64,000 nt of DNA from JALZKA01 sp963734015 (GCA_963734015.1 CAVTFG010000019.1:1-64000); one strand, 5' to 3'; numbered from the stretch's first letter, positions 32,811 through 40,906 are shown. Numbers and translations: made by a program. Notes: generated by a model not told the origin, from the letters alone.

Positions 32811-34430
32811 ATGCGTTCGTTCCGGCTGCAGCGGCGGAACCAGGAGGAAACGGGAGGGTCGGAGGAGGCGCCTCCCGCTGCCGACGTGCCCGACGCCGCC
32901 ACCCAGGCTCCGGAGTCGGACGCTCCGGCTGCAGAGGCGCCGGCGCCGGCGCCCGCGGGGACGCCGGAGGCACCGGTTTCGCCGCCCACGCCCGAGGCGC
33001 CCGCCGAGGGAGGCTCCATCCCACCCCCGGGCGCGCCGATCGCTCCCGCCACCCCGGCCGCCGCGCCCGCGCCGGAGGCTCCCGCCAGCAAGCGCGCGGC
33101 TCGCGCCGAGGCGCGCCGGGCCAAGAAGGAAGCGGAGGAACGTCGCAAGGCCGAGGGCAAGGCCGCGAAGGAGGCGGCCAAGGCCGAGGCGAAGGCGAAC
33201 AAGAAGCCCGGTTACATGGAGCGGCGCAAGGCCAAGGTGGAGGCGAGGACACGCGAGCGCGAGGCTCGTGCCGCCGATCGCAAGCGCGCCGCGCAGGAGA
33301 AGCGGGAAGCGCGCGAGGCCGAGAAGCGGGCCAGGAAGGAACAGCGCGCGCGAGCGAAGGCCGGCAAGCGGCAGGAGAGCGAGGCCACACCGCCCCCCGC
33401 GCCCGCGGAGCCGGAGCCTGTGGAGGGTGACGGCGGCCTCGACACGATCGTCCACCAGCCCTCGCCCGGGACTCCGTCCGAGGAGCCCGCGACGGCCGGG
33501 ACCGGCCCATCCACCGAAGCCGTGGCGGCCGCAGCCGGCGCCGTCGGAGTCGGGGCGCTGGGGGCCGCCGCCGCTGCTCGCGACGAGAGCCCTGCCGAGG
33601 AGGCGGAGCGCCGGATCCGGGAGGCCGAGGAGCGCGAGACGCATGCCGAGGAGCCCGCCCCGGCGCAAGCCGAGGAGCCCGGTCGTGGGCTCGCGACGCC
33701 GGCGGCCGGCGACATCGGGATGCCGAACCCGGAACGCGAGCGGCTCGTCGCCGAGCTGGAAGACGCGGAGCGCCAGCTGGAAACGCGACGCGCCCAGGAA
33801 GAAGACCTCACGGCGGAGCTCGCTCGCACGGAAGAGCGCCTGGCGGAGAGCCAGCAGCGCACCGCCGAGGCGCTCGACCGCGCGGCCAAGCGCCTCGAGG
33901 AAGTCGAGGCGCGCGCCGCGGAAGCCGAGGCCCGAGTGGAGCGCGCCGAGCGCCTCGCGCAGCTCAAGGAGGACGAGCTCAGGCGCACCGAGGACCTGCG
34001 CACCATGCTGGACCGGATCGCCGAAGTGGAGCGTCGCGCCGCGACCGCCGAGGAGCGGGCGAGGGCGATGGTCGATGAGGTGGCAACCGGAACCCATCCG
34101 ATCGTTCAGCAAGCCCTTCCGACCCCGCCCGCGGCACCGCCGCCTCCTGCAACCGAGCCTCTGCCCGAACCACCGCCCGAGCCCGAGGCGGCTTCCCAGC
34201 CCGAGCCCGAGCCGCAGCCGGCGGTCGAGCCCGGTGTGGCCGACGGCGTGTCGCTCAACTCCGCGTCGTACGAGCAGCTCCGCCAGGTCGGCATGTCCGT
34301 GACCCAGACCGGACGCGTCCTCTCGTTCCGGGAGAAGGCCGGCGGATTCAAGTCGCTCGACGAGCTTGACTCGATTCCGGGCTTCCCGCAGGGCTTCCTG
34401 GACGACCTGAAGACCCGGATCTCACTCTGA
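32811..34430 (+). CDS. Long Ala/Glu/Lys-rich coiled-coil protein with C-terminal helix-hairpin-helix
   Basis: A 539-residue protein. The N-terminal about 85 residues are Pro/Ala/Glu-rich and disordered; about 85-195 is a highly charged Lys/Ala/Glu helix; a small Ala/Gly-rich hydrophobic patch (about 235-258) may touch membrane; about 305-420 is a regular coiled coil with heptads (LVAELEDAERQLETRRAQ...). After a Pro-rich linker the last about 60 residues form a ComEA-like HhH (VSLNSASYEQLRQVGMSVTQTGRVLSFR ... FKSLDELDSIPGF), which usually binds DNA non-specifically. There is no signal peptide. Its stop codon is the first codon of a dispersed repeat. A chromosome-organising role is possible, not shown. 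Confidence 0.75.
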   Translation: MRSFRLQRRNQEETGGSEEAPPAADVPDAATQAPESDAPAAEAPAPAPAGTPEAPVSPPTPEAPAEGGSIPPPGAPIAPATPAAAPAPEAPASKRAARAEARRAKKEAEERRKAEGKAAKEAAKAEAKANKKPGYMERRKAKVEARTREREARAADRKRAAQEKREAREAEKRARKEQRARAKAGKRQESEATPPPAPAEPEPVEGDGGLDTIVHQPSPGTPSEEPATAGTGPSTEAVAAAAGAVGVGALGAAAAARDESPAEEAERRIREAEERETHAEEPAPAQAEEPGRGLATPAAGDIGMPNPERERLVAELEDAERQLETRRAQEEDLTAELARTEERLAESQQRTAEALDRAAKRLEEVEARAAEAEARVERAERLAQLKEDELRRTEDLRTMLDRIAEVERRAATAEERARAMVDEVATGTHPIVQQALPTPPAAPPPPATEPLPEPPPEPEAASQPEPEPQPAVEPGVADGVSLNSASYEQLRQVGMSVTQTGRVLSFREKAGGFKSLDELDSIPGFPQGFLDDLKTRISL

Positions 34431-34480
34431 GGCGGAGGGCGAAGCCCGAAGCCGAGCCCCGGCGTTGTTGAGCCGGCTTA
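34428..34480 (-). repeat. Dispersed palindromic repeat, copy 5 (inverted, supplies a stop codon)
   Basis: On the minus strand it reads TAAGCCGGCTCAACAACGCC, GGGGCTCGGCTTCG and ends CCTCCGCCTCA. Its plus-strand end TGAGGCGGAG provides the TGA of the HhH protein gene. It lies between that gene and the convergent flavoprotein gene. Confidence 0.7.
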
Positions 34481-34489
34481 TCCAGGTAC

Positions 34490-35851
34490 CTAGAGCCCGT
34501 ACTCCTCCAGCAGCCGGAGCCAGACCTCCGTCCGGGTCGGGAAGACGGCGATCGAGTCCCAGAGCTGCTCGAGCGGGACGGCGGCGGTGACCGCGATCGT
34601 CGCCGCGTGCAGCAGCTCCGCGGTCTGGTAGCCGACGAACGTGGCTCCGGCAAGCACCCGGCGATCCTCGTCGACGACCAGGCGGGAGGTGCCCGGCGTG
34701 TCCCGGCCGTGAAAGCTGCCTCCGGCGTTGCCGGATGTCGTGACGTCCACCGCTCGGGCGTTGATGCCCGCCTCCTCAGCGGCCGCGAGCGTCAGGCCCA
34801 CCGCGGACACCTGCGGGTCGGTGAAGGTCACTCTGGGCGGGTTCCTGTCGCTGGTCGCGCGCGCGTCGCGTCCGAGGATGATGTCGGCGGCGACCCGCGC
34901 CTGGTACTTGCCGGAGTGCGTGAGCGCAGACCGCCCGTTGACGTCGCCGACGGCGTAGAGCCAGTCGTGACCGGCGACCGACATCCGATCGTCGACCGAC
35001 AGGAACGCGCCCGGCTCGAGCCCGATGCTCTCCACGCCCAGGTCGGCCGTCCGGGGCTTCCGGCCGGCCGCGACCATGAGCTCGGCGGCTTCGAGGGTCT
35101 CGTCGCCATCGAGGGTCACGTGGTACCGGCGCTCGTCCCGGGCCACCATCGTGATCTCCACCCCGGTCCGCAGGCAGACGCCGCGTTCGCGGAGCGCCGA
35201 GGCCACCTCCTCGGCCGCGAACGGCTCCTCGGCGGCGAGGATCCGGTCGGCGACCTCGAGCAGCGCGACGTCGGATCCGAACGAGCGCCACGCCTGAGCC
35301 AGCTCGCATCCGGCGGGGCCACCGCCGATCACCAGGAGGCTCTCCGGAACCTCCTTGGATGTCGTTCCCTCGCGGTTCGTCCAGGGCTCCGACTCGGCGA
35401 GGCCGTCGATTGGCGGTAATGCGGCGGCGCTCCCGGTCGCGACCACAACCGCCTTGCGGGCGGCCAGTTCGCGGTCGCCGGCGACCACGCGGCGCTCGCC
35501 GTCGAGCCGGGCGGGGTCCCGGATCAGCTCGATGCCCCGGTCATGGAGCCAGGGCACCATGACCGAGTCGTCGCGGTCGTGGATCACCTCGTCGCGCCGG
35601 GCCAGTGCTGCGGCCGGGTCCACCCGGTCGGACGCGAGGCGCACCCCGGGGACGCGCTGAACCTCGCCGACCAGCTCGCCCGGCCGCACCAGAGCCTTCG
35701 ACGGCATGCACGCGTAGAACGAGCACTCGCCGCCGACAAGCTCCTGTTCGCAGATCGCGACCGCGAGGCCGTTGTCGGCGAGACGCCCGGCGACGACCTC
35801 GCCGGCCGGGCCGGCCCCGATCACTATGACGTCGAACTCGTCCCTCGCCAT
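34490..35851 (-). CDS. FAD/NAD(P)-dependent pyridine nucleotide-disulfide oxidoreductase (class I)
   Basis: A 453-residue flavoprotein of the lipoamide dehydrogenase/mercuric reductase family. FAD motif VIVIGAGPAGEVVAGRLAD, redox-active pair in GGECSFYACMPSKAL (CxxxxC), NAD motif LLVIGGGPAGCELAQAWRSFGSDVALLE and FAD-ribityl motif LYAVGDVNGRSALTH are visible. The C-terminal His-Glu pair of true lipoamide dehydrogenases (HPTxSE) is replaced by FPTRTE, so the disulfide substrate is likely different. Start ATG complement of 35849-35851, 20 bp from the divergent LigD-like gene. A separate E3 is encoded at 57374. Confidence 0.88.
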   Translation of the reverse strand: MARDEFDVIVIGAGPAGEVVAGRLADNGLAVAICEQELVGGECSFYACMPSKALVRPGELVGEVQRVPGVRLASDRVDPAAALARRDEVIHDRDDSVMVPWLHDRGIELIRDPARLDGERRVVAGDRELAARKAVVVATGSAAALPPIDGLAESEPWTNREGTTSKEVPESLLVIGGGPAGCELAQAWRSFGSDVALLEVADRILAAEEPFAAEEVASALRERGVCLRTGVEITMVARDERRYHVTLDGDETLEAAELMVAAGRKPRTADLGVESIGLEPGAFLSVDDRMSVAGHDWLYAVGDVNGRSALTHSGKYQARVAADIILGRDARATSDRNPPRVTFTDPQVSAVGLTLAAAEEAGINARAVDVTTSGNAGGSFHGRDTPGTSRLVVDEDRRVLAGATFVGYQTAELLHAATIAVTAAVPLEQLWDSIAVFPTRTEVWLRLLEEYGL

Positions 35852-35870
35852 GGACGGGTACACATACCTC

Positions 35871-36947
35871 ATGGCGCCCAGGGACAAGCTCGAGAGCTAT
35901 CGGGGAAAGCGGTCGTTCGACGCGACGCCGGAGCCGGCCGGCGCCGCGGGAGACGGAGCTGGTGGCGCGCGCTTCGTGATCCAGGAGCACCACGCGCGGC
36001 GCCTGCATTGGGACCTGCGCCTGGAGCGCGACGGCGTCCTGGTGTCGTGGGCGCTGCCGCGCGGGGTGCCAAGCGATCCGGACGAGAATCGGCTCGCCGT
36101 CCACACCGAGGACCACCCGCTCGAGTACATCGACTTCCACGGCGAGATCACGGCGGGCCAGTACGGCGCGGGCACGATGGAGATCTGGGACTCGGGCACA
36201 TACGAGGCCGAGAAGTTCGAGGACGCCAAGGTCGTCGTCACCTTCGCGGGGGAGAGGGTCCAGGGCCGCTACGCTCTGTTCCAGACCCGCGGTAAGGACT
36301 GGATGATCCACCGAATGGATCCCGCCCCGGAGGGATGGGAGCCGCTGCCGAGGGAGCTGAGGCCGATGCAGGCGAGCGCGGGCAAGCAGGTGCCTCGCAA
36401 CGAGGCCGAGTGGGCGTTCGAGATCCGTTGGGACGGGCTGCGCGCGCTCGCGTTCTGCCAACCGGGCCATCTGGAGCTGGTCACCGCCGATGGGAAGGAG
36501 GTGACCGGGAGGCTCCCCGAAGTCCGCGGCGTTCTCGAGCAGCTGCACGGACGCCCCGCCCTGCTCGACGGCGTCGTCGTGGCGTTCGGCGAGGACGGAA
36601 ACCCGGACTTAAAGAGGCTGGAGCGACGGATCAACGCCGAGTCCGACAGCCAGATCAGGCGTTTGCGGGGAAGCACCCCGGCCACCTACGTGGTGTTCGA
36701 TCTGCTCCACCTGGATGGCGAGTCCCTGATCGAACTCGCCTACGAAGACCGGCGTGAGCGTCTGGACGGGCTCGACCTCGCCGGGGAGGCCTGGCAGGCT
36801 CCGGGGTACCACCGTGGTGAGGGACGGGCATTTCGGGACGCGACCACGGAGCGCGGGCTGCCGGGTGTCGTCGCGAAGCGCCTCTCGAGCGCCTACGTGC
36901 CGGGCCGTGCCAGCCGCGACTGGCGCGAGCTCCGCTCATTTTCCTAG
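35871..36947 (+). CDS. LigD-like protein: 3'-phosphoesterase domain plus ligase nucleotidyltransferase domain lacking the catalytic Lys and the OB fold
   Basis: A 358-residue protein. Residues about 30-150 are the LigD-type 3'-phosphoesterase domain with its His/Asp motif FVIQEHHARRLHWDLRLE, then EDHPLEYIDFHGEI and GAGTMEIWDSGTYE. Residues about 180-355 match the adenylation domain of ATP-dependent ligases (LLDGVVVAF, TYVVFDLLHLDGE, GVVAKRLSSAYVPGR), but the nucleophile motif KxDG reads EIRWDG: Arg186 (codon at 36426) stands where Lys is needed. The protein ends just after motif IV/V, so the OB-fold is missing. It may be an end-processing protein with a non-catalytic ligase-like module in NHEJ. 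ATG 35850 is an alternative start. Confidence 0.82.
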   Translation: MAPRDKLESYRGKRSFDATPEPAGAAGDGAGGARFVIQEHHARRLHWDLRLERDGVLVSWALPRGVPSDPDENRLAVHTEDHPLEYIDFHGEITAGQYGAGTMEIWDSGTYEAEKFEDAKVVVTFAGERVQGRYALFQTRGKDWMIHRMDPAPEGWEPLPRELRPMQASAGKQVPRNEAEWAFEIRWDGLRALAFCQPGHLELVTADGKEVTGRLPEVRGVLEQLHGRPALLDGVVVAFGEDGNPDLKRLERRINAESDSQIRRLRGSTPATYVVFDLLHLDGESLIELAYEDRRERLDGLDLAGEAWQAPGYHRGEGRAFRDATTERGLPGVVAKRLSSAYVPGRASRDWRELRSFS

Positions 36948-37804
36948 ACGTCGCCGAAGTCCTTCTCGAGGAAGGTCTCGGCGACGCCGACCGCAAGCGC
37001 CGCGGCGAGGCCGATGTACGTGATGGCTACCAGCACCCGGGTGCGGCCCGGGATCGCGTGGTAGGCGCGCGACTCGGGAGTGTTCCTCGCCTTGAACCGC
37101 CGCCAGCTCTCGAAACCGCCGAAGATCAGGACGAGGATCAGGATCGGGTTCGGGAACGCGAACGTCAGCGCGACCAGCGCGGCGTAGCCGACCGCCCACA
37201 CCCACGGCGAGAGCGCCGCCATCGCGCGTCCGCCGTCGAGCGGGAGCACGGGGAGCAGGTTCAGGAGGTTGAGGAAGAACCCGACGTAGGCCAGCGCCTG
37301 CCAGAACTCCTCACCGGTCGCGAGCCAGATGCCGAGCGGGACGAGCGACGCGATCGTGCCGAGGATCGGCCCCGCGAGGCCCACGCGGGCCTCGGCGGCC
37401 GCGTCGTCGCCCATCGACTTCGCGGCGATCACCGCCCCGAGGAACGGGATGAACATCGGCGCCGAGGCCTCGACGCCCTCGCGGCGGAGCTGGATCACGT
37501 GCCCCATCTCGTGGATCAGCAGGAGCAGCACGAAGCCGACCGCGAACGCCCAGCCCCAGATCCACGCGTAGGCAGCGATCGAGACCAGCATCGAGGCGGA
37601 CGTCGTGAAGATCTTCAGCTTCGGGAGCAGGAGCAGGATCGCCTTGCCCTTGGTGACCAGCACCACCAGGACCGCGGCGATCGGGCCGAGGAAGCGCTTC
37701 GCGCGCTCGCCGAACGACTCCCGGCGCCCGCCCCCGGGGTGGATCGGCTCGTAGTCCGGCTCTGGAACCGGCGCGCGCCAGCCGCCTGATCCGCTCTCGT
37801 TCAT
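36944..37804 (-). CDS. M50-family (site-2-type) membrane zinc metalloprotease
   Basis: A 286-residue integral membrane protein. After a Pro/Gly-rich cytoplasmic start, six to seven helices are seen. The zinc motif LLLIHEMGHVIQL lies in the third helix and the second metal motif NLLNLLPVLPLDGGRAM follows about 100 residues later, the order of the M50B group. There is no PDZ domain. Such proteases cleave membrane substrates such as anti-sigma factors or signal-peptide remnants. The ATG at the complement of 37802-37804 lies directly after the conserved leader element. Convergent with the LigD-like gene, overlapping by 4 bp. Confidence 0.88.
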   Translation of the reverse strand: MNESGSGGWRAPVPEPDYEPIHPGGGRRESFGERAKRFLGPIAAVLVVLVTKGKAILLLLPKLKIFTTSASMLVSIAAYAWIWGWAFAVGFVLLLLIHEMGHVIQLRREGVEASAPMFIPFLGAVIAAKSMGDDAAAEARVGLAGPILGTIASLVPLGIWLATGEEFWQALAYVGFFLNLLNLLPVLPLDGGRAMAALSPWVWAVGYAALVALTFAFPNPILILVLIFGGFESWRRFKARNTPESRAYHAIPGRTRVLVAITYIGLAAALAVGVAETFLEKDFGDV

Positions 37805-37858
37805 GCGGAATCCTCCCCTGCCGGGGGGGCCAACATGCTTTCGCGCCTTGCGTTGCTC
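37805..37858 (-). promoter_or_regulatory. Conserved 54-nt leader element, copy C (directly before the M50 protease gene)
   Basis: On the minus strand it begins GAGCAACGCAAGGCGCGAAA, continues GCATGTTGGCC, forms a CCCC-GGCA-GGGG hairpin and ends GGATTCCGC next to the ATG. It is the same length as the element before ftsX and agrees with it at roughly four positions of five, while the genes themselves are unrelated. Confidence 0.55.
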
Positions 37859-37914
37859 ACCCGACACATGGTGGCGGATCGTGTTCAGCTATCCCTAAGT
37901 ACAAGTAGGGCCGC

Positions 37915-38391
37915 ATGCCGATCACCGTCACCTTCCTCGAGCTCACCGACCCCACGGACATCCGTCCGCCGGCGCGCCCGCCGCAGCGCGAGTACGCCCT
38001 CGAGCCGGTCGAGGACCCCGGCGTATCGCGGTGGTTCTACGAGAGGGTGGGCGCGAACCATTCCTGGGTGGACCGCCTGTCGTGGACGCCCCAGCAATGG
38101 CGGGAGCGTGATGCGCAGGGCGAGTCCTGGATGGCCAAGGTCGGTGGCGAACGCGCCGGGTTCTACTCGCTGCGGCTGTCGATCGAACCCGTTGAGATCG
38201 ACGTCTTCGGCCTGCTCCCGGCGTTCCATGGACTGGGCCTCGGCGGGCACCTGCTCACCGACGCGCTGCGCCGCGGGTTCGAGCTGGGCGACCGTGTCTG
38301 GCTGCACACCTGCACGCTCGACAGCCCCCAGGCCCTCCCGAACTACGAGGCTCGGGGAATGCGGATCTTCAAACGCGAACGCCGCGGGTAG
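37915..38391 (+). CDS. GNAT-family N-acetyltransferase
   Basis: A 158-residue protein. The acetyl-CoA loop appears as FGLLPAFHGLGLGGHLLTDALRRGFELG (Q/RxxGxG/A type, here HGLGLGG), preceded by the strand GERAGFYSLRLSIEPVEIDV and followed by the C-terminal substrate part LDSPQALPNYEARGMRIFKRE, as in GNATs acting on amines. The substrate is unknown. The GH16-like gene begins 10 nt after its stop. Confidence 0.88.
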   Translation: MPITVTFLELTDPTDIRPPARPPQREYALEPVEDPGVSRWFYERVGANHSWVDRLSWTPQQWRERDAQGESWMAKVGGERAGFYSLRLSIEPVEIDVFGLLPAFHGLGLGGHLLTDALRRGFELGDRVWLHTCTLDSPQALPNYEARGMRIFKRERRG

Positions 38392-38401
38392 GGAAATCGC
38401 G

Positions 38402-39160
38402 ATGCGATTCTCGGACGACTTCGAGGGCTCCCAGCTGGACACCGAGGTCTGGGTCCCGCATTACCTCCCGATGTGGAGCTCGCGGGCCGAGAGCGCGGCC
38501 GCCTATTCCGTCGCGGGCTCCGAGCTGCGCCTGAGCATCCCGTCGGACCAGGGGCTCTGGTGTCCGGGCGAGCACGACCCGCTTCGTGTCTCCGGTATCC
38601 AGTCCGGCGTGTTCTCGGGCGAAGTCGGGAGCACGATCGGACAGCAGCCCTTCCGCGAGGGGTTGGTGGTCCGCGAGTTCCAGCCCACGCGCTGGGGGTG
38701 GACGCCGCATTTCGGATTGCTCGAGGTGCGGGCGCGAATGGACCTGAGCCCTCGCTCGATGGCCGGCGTCTGGATGGCCGGGCCCGAGGATCGGCCCGAG
38801 CGCTGTGCCGAGATCCTCTTGTTCGAGGTCTTCGGCGACGCCCTGACGGCCGACGGAGACCGGCCCAGTGCGGCGGTGGGCATGGGCCTTCGCCCGTTCC
38901 GCGACCCTCAGATCCACGACTCGTTCGACGCCCCACGAGTCGCGATCGACGTCACGGAGCCCCACGTCTACGCGGTCGATTGGCGGCCAGGCCGGGTCGA
39001 TTTCCTGATCGACGGCGAGCGGGTGAAGACCGTTGGGCAGGCCCCCGACTACCCGATGCAGATGATGGTCGCCGTCTTCGACTTCCCCGAGAAGGCCGGC
39101 GCCGATCAGGACCAGGCCCACGTGCCCGAGCTGGCCGTGGACTGGGTCCGCGAATCCTGA
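38402..39160 (+). CDS. Glycoside hydrolase family 16-like concanavalin fold protein with altered active site
   Basis: A 252-residue cytosolic protein (no signal peptide) with a GH16-type jelly roll: FSDDFEGSQLDTEVWVPHYLP at the start, FGLLEVRARMDLSPRSMAGVWMAG around the cleft, and VYAVDWRPGRVDFLIDGERVKTV towards the end. The catalytic line of GH16 is ExDxxE; here it reads EILLFEVFG, so the two Glu remain but the Asp is Leu. It could be a weak or non-catalytic carbohydrate-binding relative. It is cotranscribed with the GNAT gene. Confidence 0.75.
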   Translation: MRFSDDFEGSQLDTEVWVPHYLPMWSSRAESAAAYSVAGSELRLSIPSDQGLWCPGEHDPLRVSGIQSGVFSGEVGSTIGQQPFREGLVVREFQPTRWGWTPHFGLLEVRARMDLSPRSMAGVWMAGPEDRPERCAEILLFEVFGDALTADGDRPSAAVGMGLRPFRDPQIHDSFDAPRVAIDVTEPHVYAVDWRPGRVDFLIDGERVKTVGQAPDYPMQMMVAVFDFPEKAGADQDQAHVPELAVDWVRES

Positions 39161-39163
39161 GAG

Positions 39164-39535
39164 TGGAGGCGGTGGGAATTGCACCCACGTCCGCAGATGT
39201 TGTCTCGATGCGTCTACGAGTGTGCCCGTCGGAGTCTCATCTCGGCATCCGGGTCGGTCGATCCGCGGGGCACGTCGCCGGCGCCATACCCTCCTGAATT
39301 GTCCCCCTCAGATCGAGGGTCCTACCTGTGGGGTGAGCCCGCTTTCTGAAGCCGGTGATCCGAACGCGGGCAATTCGGGCCGACTCCCTCAAACGACTAG
39401 TTAGGTCGCGAGGGCGAACTCATGCTTGGAGTCCGCACTTATTGGTTTTCCGGGGAGAGTTTTACGAGGCCAACCCCGGATCCTCGACTCGCAACACCGA
39501 GGCGAACAGATCCACGTCGAATCTGAATCGCCCCC
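39164..39535 (-). ncRNA. ssrA: Transfer-messenger RNA (tmRNA, SsrA)
   Basis: A 372-nt minus-strand RNA. The 5' end GGGGGCG pairs with the 3' acceptor strand CGCCTCC (one G-U), and the T-arm region GTGGGTGCAATTCCCAC precedes it; CCA is not encoded. The 5' region carries the D-like segment GATTCAGATTCGACG. The tag frame (39436 down to 39401) starts GCG GAC TCC and encodes ADSKHEFALAT before TAA, so the added peptide is Ala plus this sequence or begins at this Ala codon. Pseudoknot-like pairs such as CCCCGG/CCGGGG lie around it. It rescues stalled ribosomes with SmpB (32296). The tag ends LAT rather than the usual LAA. Confidence 0.93.
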
Positions 39536-39577
39536 ATATGTCCTCACGAAGGATACCGCCGTCGCTGTCGCTGCCGC

Positions 39578-39583
39578 TACCCT
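39578..39583 (+). promoter_or_regulatory. Candidate -10 box of greA (leaderless type)
   Basis: TACCCT ends 8 nt before the GTG start at 39592; the tmRNA promoter must lie on the opposite strand in the same 56-bp gap. Confidence 0.45.
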
Positions 39584-39591
39584 CCGGCGCC

Positions 39592-40062
39592 GTGAATGAG
39601 GACGTGAAAAACGCGATCAGCCCGGAGGGCCGGGCCGAGGCCGAGGCCGAGCTCAAGGAGCTGACCGAGGTCCGGCGCCCGGCGATCGTCGCGGCGATCA
39701 AGGCCGCGCGCGAGGAAGGGGACCTCTCCGAGAACGCCGAGTACCACGCGGCCCGCGAGGAGCAGGGCATGAACGAAGCCCGGATCCGCGTCCTCGAGGA
39801 GCTGCTCGCCAGCGCGACCATCGTCGAGGCAAGCGGCGGCGACACCGTCGGCCCCGGCTCGCAGGTCAGCTTCCGCGACTCGTCCACCGAGAAGGTCACG
39901 GACGTCACGCTCGTCCACAGGCTCGAGGCCGACCTCACCGAAGGGAAGCTCTCGACCGAGAGCCCGATCGCGAAGGCGCTCCTCGGCGCCTCGAAGGGCG
40001 ATCAGGTCACCGTCGCGACCCCGAGCGGCGCGAAGACGCTCGAGATCCTCGCCGTGGGCTAG
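39592..40062 (+). CDS. greA: Transcription elongation factor GreA
   Basis: A 156-residue factor that rescues backtracked RNA polymerase by stimulating transcript cleavage. The N-terminal coiled coil carries the acidic tip motif AREEGDLSENAEYHAAREEQG (catalytic Asp and Glu), and the C-terminal FKBP-like domain includes VGPGSQVSFRD, STESPIAKALLGASKGDQVTVATPSG. The open frame extends upstream across the tmRNA, but homology starts at GTG 39592 (VNEDVKNAISPEG). It overlaps the convergent NAD(P)-binding gene by 4 bp. Confidence 0.94.
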   Translation: MNEDVKNAISPEGRAEAEAELKELTEVRRPAIVAAIKAAREEGDLSENAEYHAAREEQGMNEARIRVLEELLASATIVEASGGDTVGPGSQVSFRDSSTEKVTDVTLVHRLEADLTEGKLSTESPIAKALLGASKGDQVTVATPSGAKTLEILAVG

Positions 40063-40703
40063 AGCTTCGCGAGCGCGGTTTCGATCTGGTCCGAGCCGGA
40101 CATCAGCTCGAACGTCCGGCCGATCGTCGCCGGGTCGGCCAGCGTGGCCGCCAGCACCGCTGCGACATCGTCGCGGGTGACCTCGCGCCGGTCGACGTGC
40201 TCGGCGATCTCGACCAGGCCCGTTCCCGGCCCGTCCGTCAGCGAGCCCGGGCGGACGATGGTGAAGTCGAGGCCGCTGTCCGCCACCGCGGCGTCGGCCT
40301 CACCCTTGGCGCGCAGATAGACGTCGAAGACCTCGTCCCCCGGGTGCGAGGGATCCGCTCCGATCGAGCTCACCATCACGTAGCGCCGCGCGCCCGCCGC
40401 GTTCGCGGCGTCGGCCAACAGGATCGCCCCGTCACGATCGAGCGTCAGCTTGCGCTCGGCCCCGCTGCCGGGTCCCGCGCCGGCGGCGAACACGACCGCG
40501 TCGGCGCCCTGGATGCTCCGGGCCAATTCGGCAGCGCCGGCGGCCTCCAGGTCCACGATCACCGGCTCGCCGCCCGCGGTTGAGACGCGGTCGGCCTGCG
40601 CCGGATTCCTGATCAGGCTGAGCACGCGGTCGCCCCGCTCCGCCAGCAGCGTGGTGAGCCGGAGGCCGATCTTGCCGTGTCCGCCTGCGATCGCAACGAC
40701 CAT
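40059..40703 (-). CDS. NAD(P)-binding protein, atypical SDR (NmrA/YwnB-like)
   Basis: A 214-residue Rossmann protein. MVVAIAGGHGKIGLRLTTLLAERGDRVLSLIRN is the dinucleotide-binding start (GxxGxxG); VIVDLEA, GADAVVFAAGAG and the substrate-side VRPGSLTDGPGTG match atypical short-chain dehydrogenases of the NAD(P)H-binding type. The usual YxxxK is not clear (VYLRAKGEADAAV), so it may act as a redox sensor or have weak activity. ATG complement of 40701-40703 is preferred to an upstream start because of the -10 spacing. Confidence 0.88.
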   Translation of the reverse strand: MVVAIAGGHGKIGLRLTTLLAERGDRVLSLIRNPAQADRVSTAGGEPVIVDLEAAGAAELARSIQGADAVVFAAGAGPGSGAERKLTLDRDGAILLADAANAAGARRYVMVSSIGADPSHPGDEVFDVYLRAKGEADAAVADSGLDFTIVRPGSLTDGPGTGLVEIAEHVDRREVTRDDVAAVLAATLADPATIGRTFELMSGSDQIETALAKL

Positions 40704-40711
40704 CGCTCGCG

Positions 40712-40717
40712 AACCTA
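40712..40717 (-). promoter_or_regulatory. Candidate -10 box of the NAD(P)-binding protein gene
   Basis: On the minus strand TAGGTT ends 8 nt before the ATG. Confidence 0.45.
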
Positions 40718-40792
40718 ACACTCCACACCGCTCGCGGGAGGCCTGAAGATCTGACAGGATGATCCGGTCAGTTCAGGGAGCGAAGGAGAGCC

Positions 40793-40906
40793 ATGAGCGG
40801 AGCAGGTGTTGTCGCCGCTCGTCCGGGACCTGATCGATTCCTGGGGATCGACCCAGGACCGGCAGGAAACGTCTGGTTTGAGGTCCACGACAGGCCTGCC
40901 GGGTAG
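40793..40906 (+). pseudogene. 37-codon ORF with strong Shine-Dalgarno, possible N-terminal gene remnant
   Basis: GAAGGAG stands 5 nt before an ATG that opens MSGAGVVAARPGPDRFLGID and continues GNVWFEVHDRPAG to a TAG at 40904. The good ribosome binding site and protein-like composition contrast with the featureless sequence after the stop. It could be a real small protein or the front of a disrupted gene. I do not recognise the family. Confidence 0.35.

Noticed and set aside
36944..37867. Longer M50 protein start at 37867 (and ftsX start at 28400).
   Set aside because: Both upstream extensions read similar residues only because the DNA is the shared leader element; the family homology starts at 37804 and 28460.
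39355..39591. N-terminal extension of GreA.
   Set aside because: This stretch is antisense of the tmRNA 5' half; GreA homology starts at GTG 39592.
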